Made by a program: the position numbers and the translations under genes
In this document: positions 62,020 through 64,000 of the stretch, in pieces
Position numbering within the stretch: the first letter of the stretch is position 1
Layout of the letters: each line of letters starts with the position of its first letter
Notes under the pieces: generated by a model
Told to the model about the DNA's origin: nothing
Seen by the model: the letters and a program-made list of their open reading frames with translations, nothing else
Databases searched by the model: none
Source of the DNA: Sorangium cellulosum So ce56
GTDB lineage: Bacteria > Myxococcota_A > Polyangia > Polyangiales > Polyangiaceae
NCBI RefSeq assembly: GCF_000067165.1
Contig: NC_010162.1
Location: forward strand, 310,001-374,000
DNA: 64,000 nucleotides
Direction: 5' to 3'

Positions 62020-62630
62020 GGGCTCGCGCGGAGGATAGCGCGCTCGATGAGCCGCGCGCGGCTCGCCAGGAGCTCCGCCCGCGCCTCCACCGTGCCGGGG
62101 CCGACGTCGATCACCTCGAAGCCCGCCGCGCGGTAGAGCGCGCCGAGCCGCTGGTTGATCCGCTCCGCCTCGGCCGCGCGCGCCTCTCTGCTCTTGCCCC
62201 AGCGCGGCTCCTGGAGCTCCGGCATCACGGCGAACAGGAACACCAGCGCATAGCGCTCGAACGCACGCTCGCCTTCCGGCCAGGGGTACTCCGCCTCTCC
62301 GCTCGTGCGCAGGTAGTACTCGACCGGATCGAGGTACCCGCGCTCCAGCCAGTCTCCCTCCCGCGCGTCCGCCTCGATCTTCTTCTGGGCCTCCAGCACG
62401 AGCGCGGCGAACTCCCGCTTTCGGCACATCGGACAGAGGTGCTCCGGCGCTTCGATCGGGCGAAACGGCGCGTCCGGCGCGTGGCCGTGGGTGCGCGCGC
62501 CGAGCTCGTCGAGCACGCGCCGGTGCGCCTCGCCGTGCACGCGGTAGCCCCGCGTGGACGCGAGGTGACGGAGCGTCGTCGTCTTGCCGCACGAATAGGC
62601 CCCTGTCGCCACGAAGAGGGGTTTGCTCAT
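62013..62630 (-). CDS. P-loop ATPase/kinase-like protein (AAA_28 type)
   Basis: The 205-residue protein begins MSKPLFVATGAYSCGKTTTL, with the P-loop GAYSCGKTT. A Cys pair (CPMCRKREF) and a late VIDVGPGTVEAR follow. It resembles NadR-like or Ttd14-type small P-loop NTPases; substrate unknown. ATG 62630 starts 12 bases after the stop of the methyltransferase gene, so they are likely co-transcribed together with the Uma2-like gene. Confidence 0.75.
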   Translation of the reverse strand: MSKPLFVATGAYSCGKTTTLRHLASTRGYRVHGEAHRRVLDELGARTHGHAPDAPFRPIEAPEHLCPMCRKREFAALVLEAQKKIEADAREGDWLERGYLDPVEYYLRTSGEAEYPWPEGERAFERYALVFLFAVMPELQEPRWGKSREARAAEAERINQRLGALYRAAGFEVIDVGPGTVEARAELLASRARLIERAILRASPW

Positions 62631-62641
62631 CACCAGCCCAC

Positions 62642-63634
62642 CTATCGCCGCGCCCACCACACCGAGCCTGCGCCGCGCTCGATCGCCCGCCCGGCGCGGG
62701 ACATGAAATGAGCGACGGCCTCCAGGACGCCCGCGTGATCCTCGTTGTGGTCATGGCCGGCCAGGACGGCGCCCGGCTTGAGCCTGGGCCACCAGGCCTC
62801 GAGATCGGCGAGCACGGCCGCGCGGTCGTGCGAGCCGTCGAGGAACACGAGATCCAGGCTGGCGTCGGCGAAGCGCGCCGCCGCGTCCGTGGACGCCATC
62901 CGGAGGATGTCTGGCCGGATCCCGAGCGACGCCATGTTCGCCCTGAACGCCCCGGGCACGTCCTCCGCGGCGAGCATGGCGCGATACCTGTCGGCGTACT
63001 TGTCGCTCGATCCTCCCCAGGTGTCGACGCAATGGAGCGCGACCCCGTTCCTCGCGGCGAGCCGCCCGACGTACGCCGTGGAGAGCCCCTTCCACGAGCC
63101 CACCTCGACCATCGCGCCGCCCCGGATGGGGCGCACCAGCGCCCGGTAGGCGAGGCCGTCCTCCTCGGAGAACCAGCCCTGGATGGGCGCGACCCGCGTC
63201 ACCGGGAACAGCGCGAGCAGCGCCGCTCGCTTCTGCGCCGGATCGCGGTACTCGTACTGTCGGTCGCACAGCTTGACGAAGCAGCGGGCGTCGTGCGCGA
63301 CGAACAGAGGCCGCTCGATCACGGCGAATTTCTTGAGCGACGTGGACCGCTCGGGCTCCCGCTCCCCTCTCCGGATCTCGCCTTCGGTCGTCGCGAAGAT
63401 CACGTCTTCGTGCCGGATCGGCCGCCCTTGATCCGGGCCGTCGGTCCAGGCCCTCTCTCCGGGGTATCCTGCGCGGTCGGTGCCGTGCTCGAGGAGGCGA
63501 GCCAGCTTGTCCGCCTCGCTCGCGCGGAACAGGAGAGGGTGGGGAGCGCCGCGCTCTTCGAGCTCGTCCAGGACCTCCTCGAGGAAGAGCAGATTCCGGC
63601 CGATATAAGGAAGGGGGATGACGAGCGGTGTCAT
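62642..63634 (-). CDS. Class I SAM-dependent methyltransferase
   Basis: The 330-residue protein has an N-terminal region of about 160 residues without clear family, then a Methyltransf_24-like Rossmann domain: GGAMVEVGSWKGLSTAYVG (SAM motif I), LHCVDTWGGSSDKYAD (acidic loop) and LVFLDGSHDRAAVLADLEAW. The GSHD motif is typical of cephalosporin- and macrocin-type O-methyltransferases and glycan methyltransferases. It overlaps the following upstream gene by ATGA. Substrate unknown; a glycan or secondary metabolite is possible. Confidence 0.8.
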   Translation of the reverse strand: MTPLVIPLPYIGRNLLFLEEVLDELEERGAPHPLLFRASEADKLARLLEHGTDRAGYPGERAWTDGPDQGRPIRHEDVIFATTEGEIRRGEREPERSTSLKKFAVIERPLFVAHDARCFVKLCDRQYEYRDPAQKRAALLALFPVTRVAPIQGWFSEEDGLAYRALVRPIRGGAMVEVGSWKGLSTAYVGRLAARNGVALHCVDTWGGSSDKYADRYRAMLAAEDVPGAFRANMASLGIRPDILRMASTDAAARFADASLDLVFLDGSHDRAAVLADLEAWWPRLKPGAVLAGHDHNEDHAGVLEAVAHFMSRAGRAIERGAGSVWWARR

Positions 63635-63999
63635 GACGTGGCCAGCGAGGCGCGCATCGAAGGGGGAGGGCCGAGCACGCCGTCCCAGGGGTGCCAGGTC
63701 GAGGCGAGCCTCGCATTGGGATGGAAGATGAGCTCGTGGACGATGCCCGGGCCCGAGCGCTTCGTCTCCTCGAGCTGGGCGAGGTCGGCCTCCTCGAAGA
63801 CGACATCCATGTCCTCGAAGCGGAACACCTCGACATAGTAGTAATAACCCACGATCTGCCGCTCGAACGAGAACCGCGCGTCGGCGCTCAGCGCGTCGAG
63901 GAGCGGCTCGAGGCGGACGCGGGCGCGATCGCTGTATTTGACGACGTGGTTCTCGACCACCGCGGCCGGGTCGGTCTTCATCAGCTGGCGGAAGATCAC
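63631..63999 (-). CDS. Hypothetical protein, 5' end possibly outside the window
   Basis: The frame runs to the right window edge; a GTG at 63999 could be the start or internal. Visible residues include IVGYYYYVEVFRFEDMDVVF and end IFHPNARLASTWHPWDGVL. No family is recognised. Its stop overlaps the methyltransferase start (ATGA), so the two genes are coupled. Confidence 0.55.
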   Translation of the reverse strand: MIFRQLMKTDPAAVVENHVVKYSDRARVRLEPLLDALSADARFSFERQIVGYYYYVEVFRFEDMDVVFEEADLAQLEETKRSGPGIVHELIFHPNARLASTWHPWDGVLGPPPSMRASLATS

Positions 64000-64000
64000 G

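Overview
The window looks like a myxobacterial chromosome, most likely a Sorangium- or Polyangiales-type organism. This is inferred from the very high GC content with GC-rich third codon positions, from giant repeat proteins, from a predicted ATPase with TPRs, and from a cobalamin operon mixing CbiD/CbiG with fused CobL. No rRNA, tRNA or CRISPR array was recognised.

Layout. (1) 1-5650: the end of an ATPase/TPR regulator runs into a small thiazole/oxazole-modified microcin (TOMM) RiPP locus: a two-domain precursor, an amidohydrolase and a fused cyclodehydratase (RRE + ThiF-like + YcaO). (2) 6140-14974: an unknown small protein, gene remnants (a PIN toxin tail and a copy of a cobalamin-locus gene end), a large inverted repeat, then a candidate conflict system: trypsin-TIR-NTPase overlapping a membrane-anchored NTPase, followed by an exported PEGA-like protein and an unknown cytosolic protein. 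(3) 15152-37935, minus strand: an anaerobic-type cobalamin operon controlled by a B12 riboswitch (cbiM, cbiN-like, cbiQ, cbiO, cbiX, DUF3209, flavoprotein reductase, cbiD, cobH, cobL, cobI, cbiG, cobJ and a 141-residue ORF). It is interrupted by a CASTOR/POLLUX-type channel, a TPR fragment, and a block holding purL and a His-rich lipoprotein. (4) 38876-41157: enoyl-CoA hydratase and 3-hydroxybutyryl-CoA dehydrogenase. (5) 41395-53624: an 11.2 kb TPR gene and a class IV aminotransferase. (6) 53777-64000: a DUF4097-like lipoprotein, a GPRPDRG-repeat protein, ridA, recR, ybaB, dnaX, a Uma2-like protein, a P-loop protein, a methyltransferase and a cut-off gene.

The most notable observation is that four inserted blocks are each bounded by a direct duplication (about 60-150 nt) of host gene sequence, one copy intact and the other decaying. 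The blocks are the amidohydrolase in the TOMM locus, the TIR/NTPase island beyond the cobalamin operon, purL plus the lipoprotein between the reductase and cbiD, and the TPR fragment at DUF3209. The alignments behind this were made by eye. They let the ancestral order be read: precursor-cyclodehydratase, and an uninterrupted cobalamin operon from the riboswitch to the 141-residue ORF.

The TOMM locus lacks an azoline dehydrogenase but carries an amidohydrolase, and its precursor has two NHLP-like halves and a very short Cys/Ser C-terminus. With the trypsin-TIR-NTPase pair, this is the best candidate for undescribed biology here.
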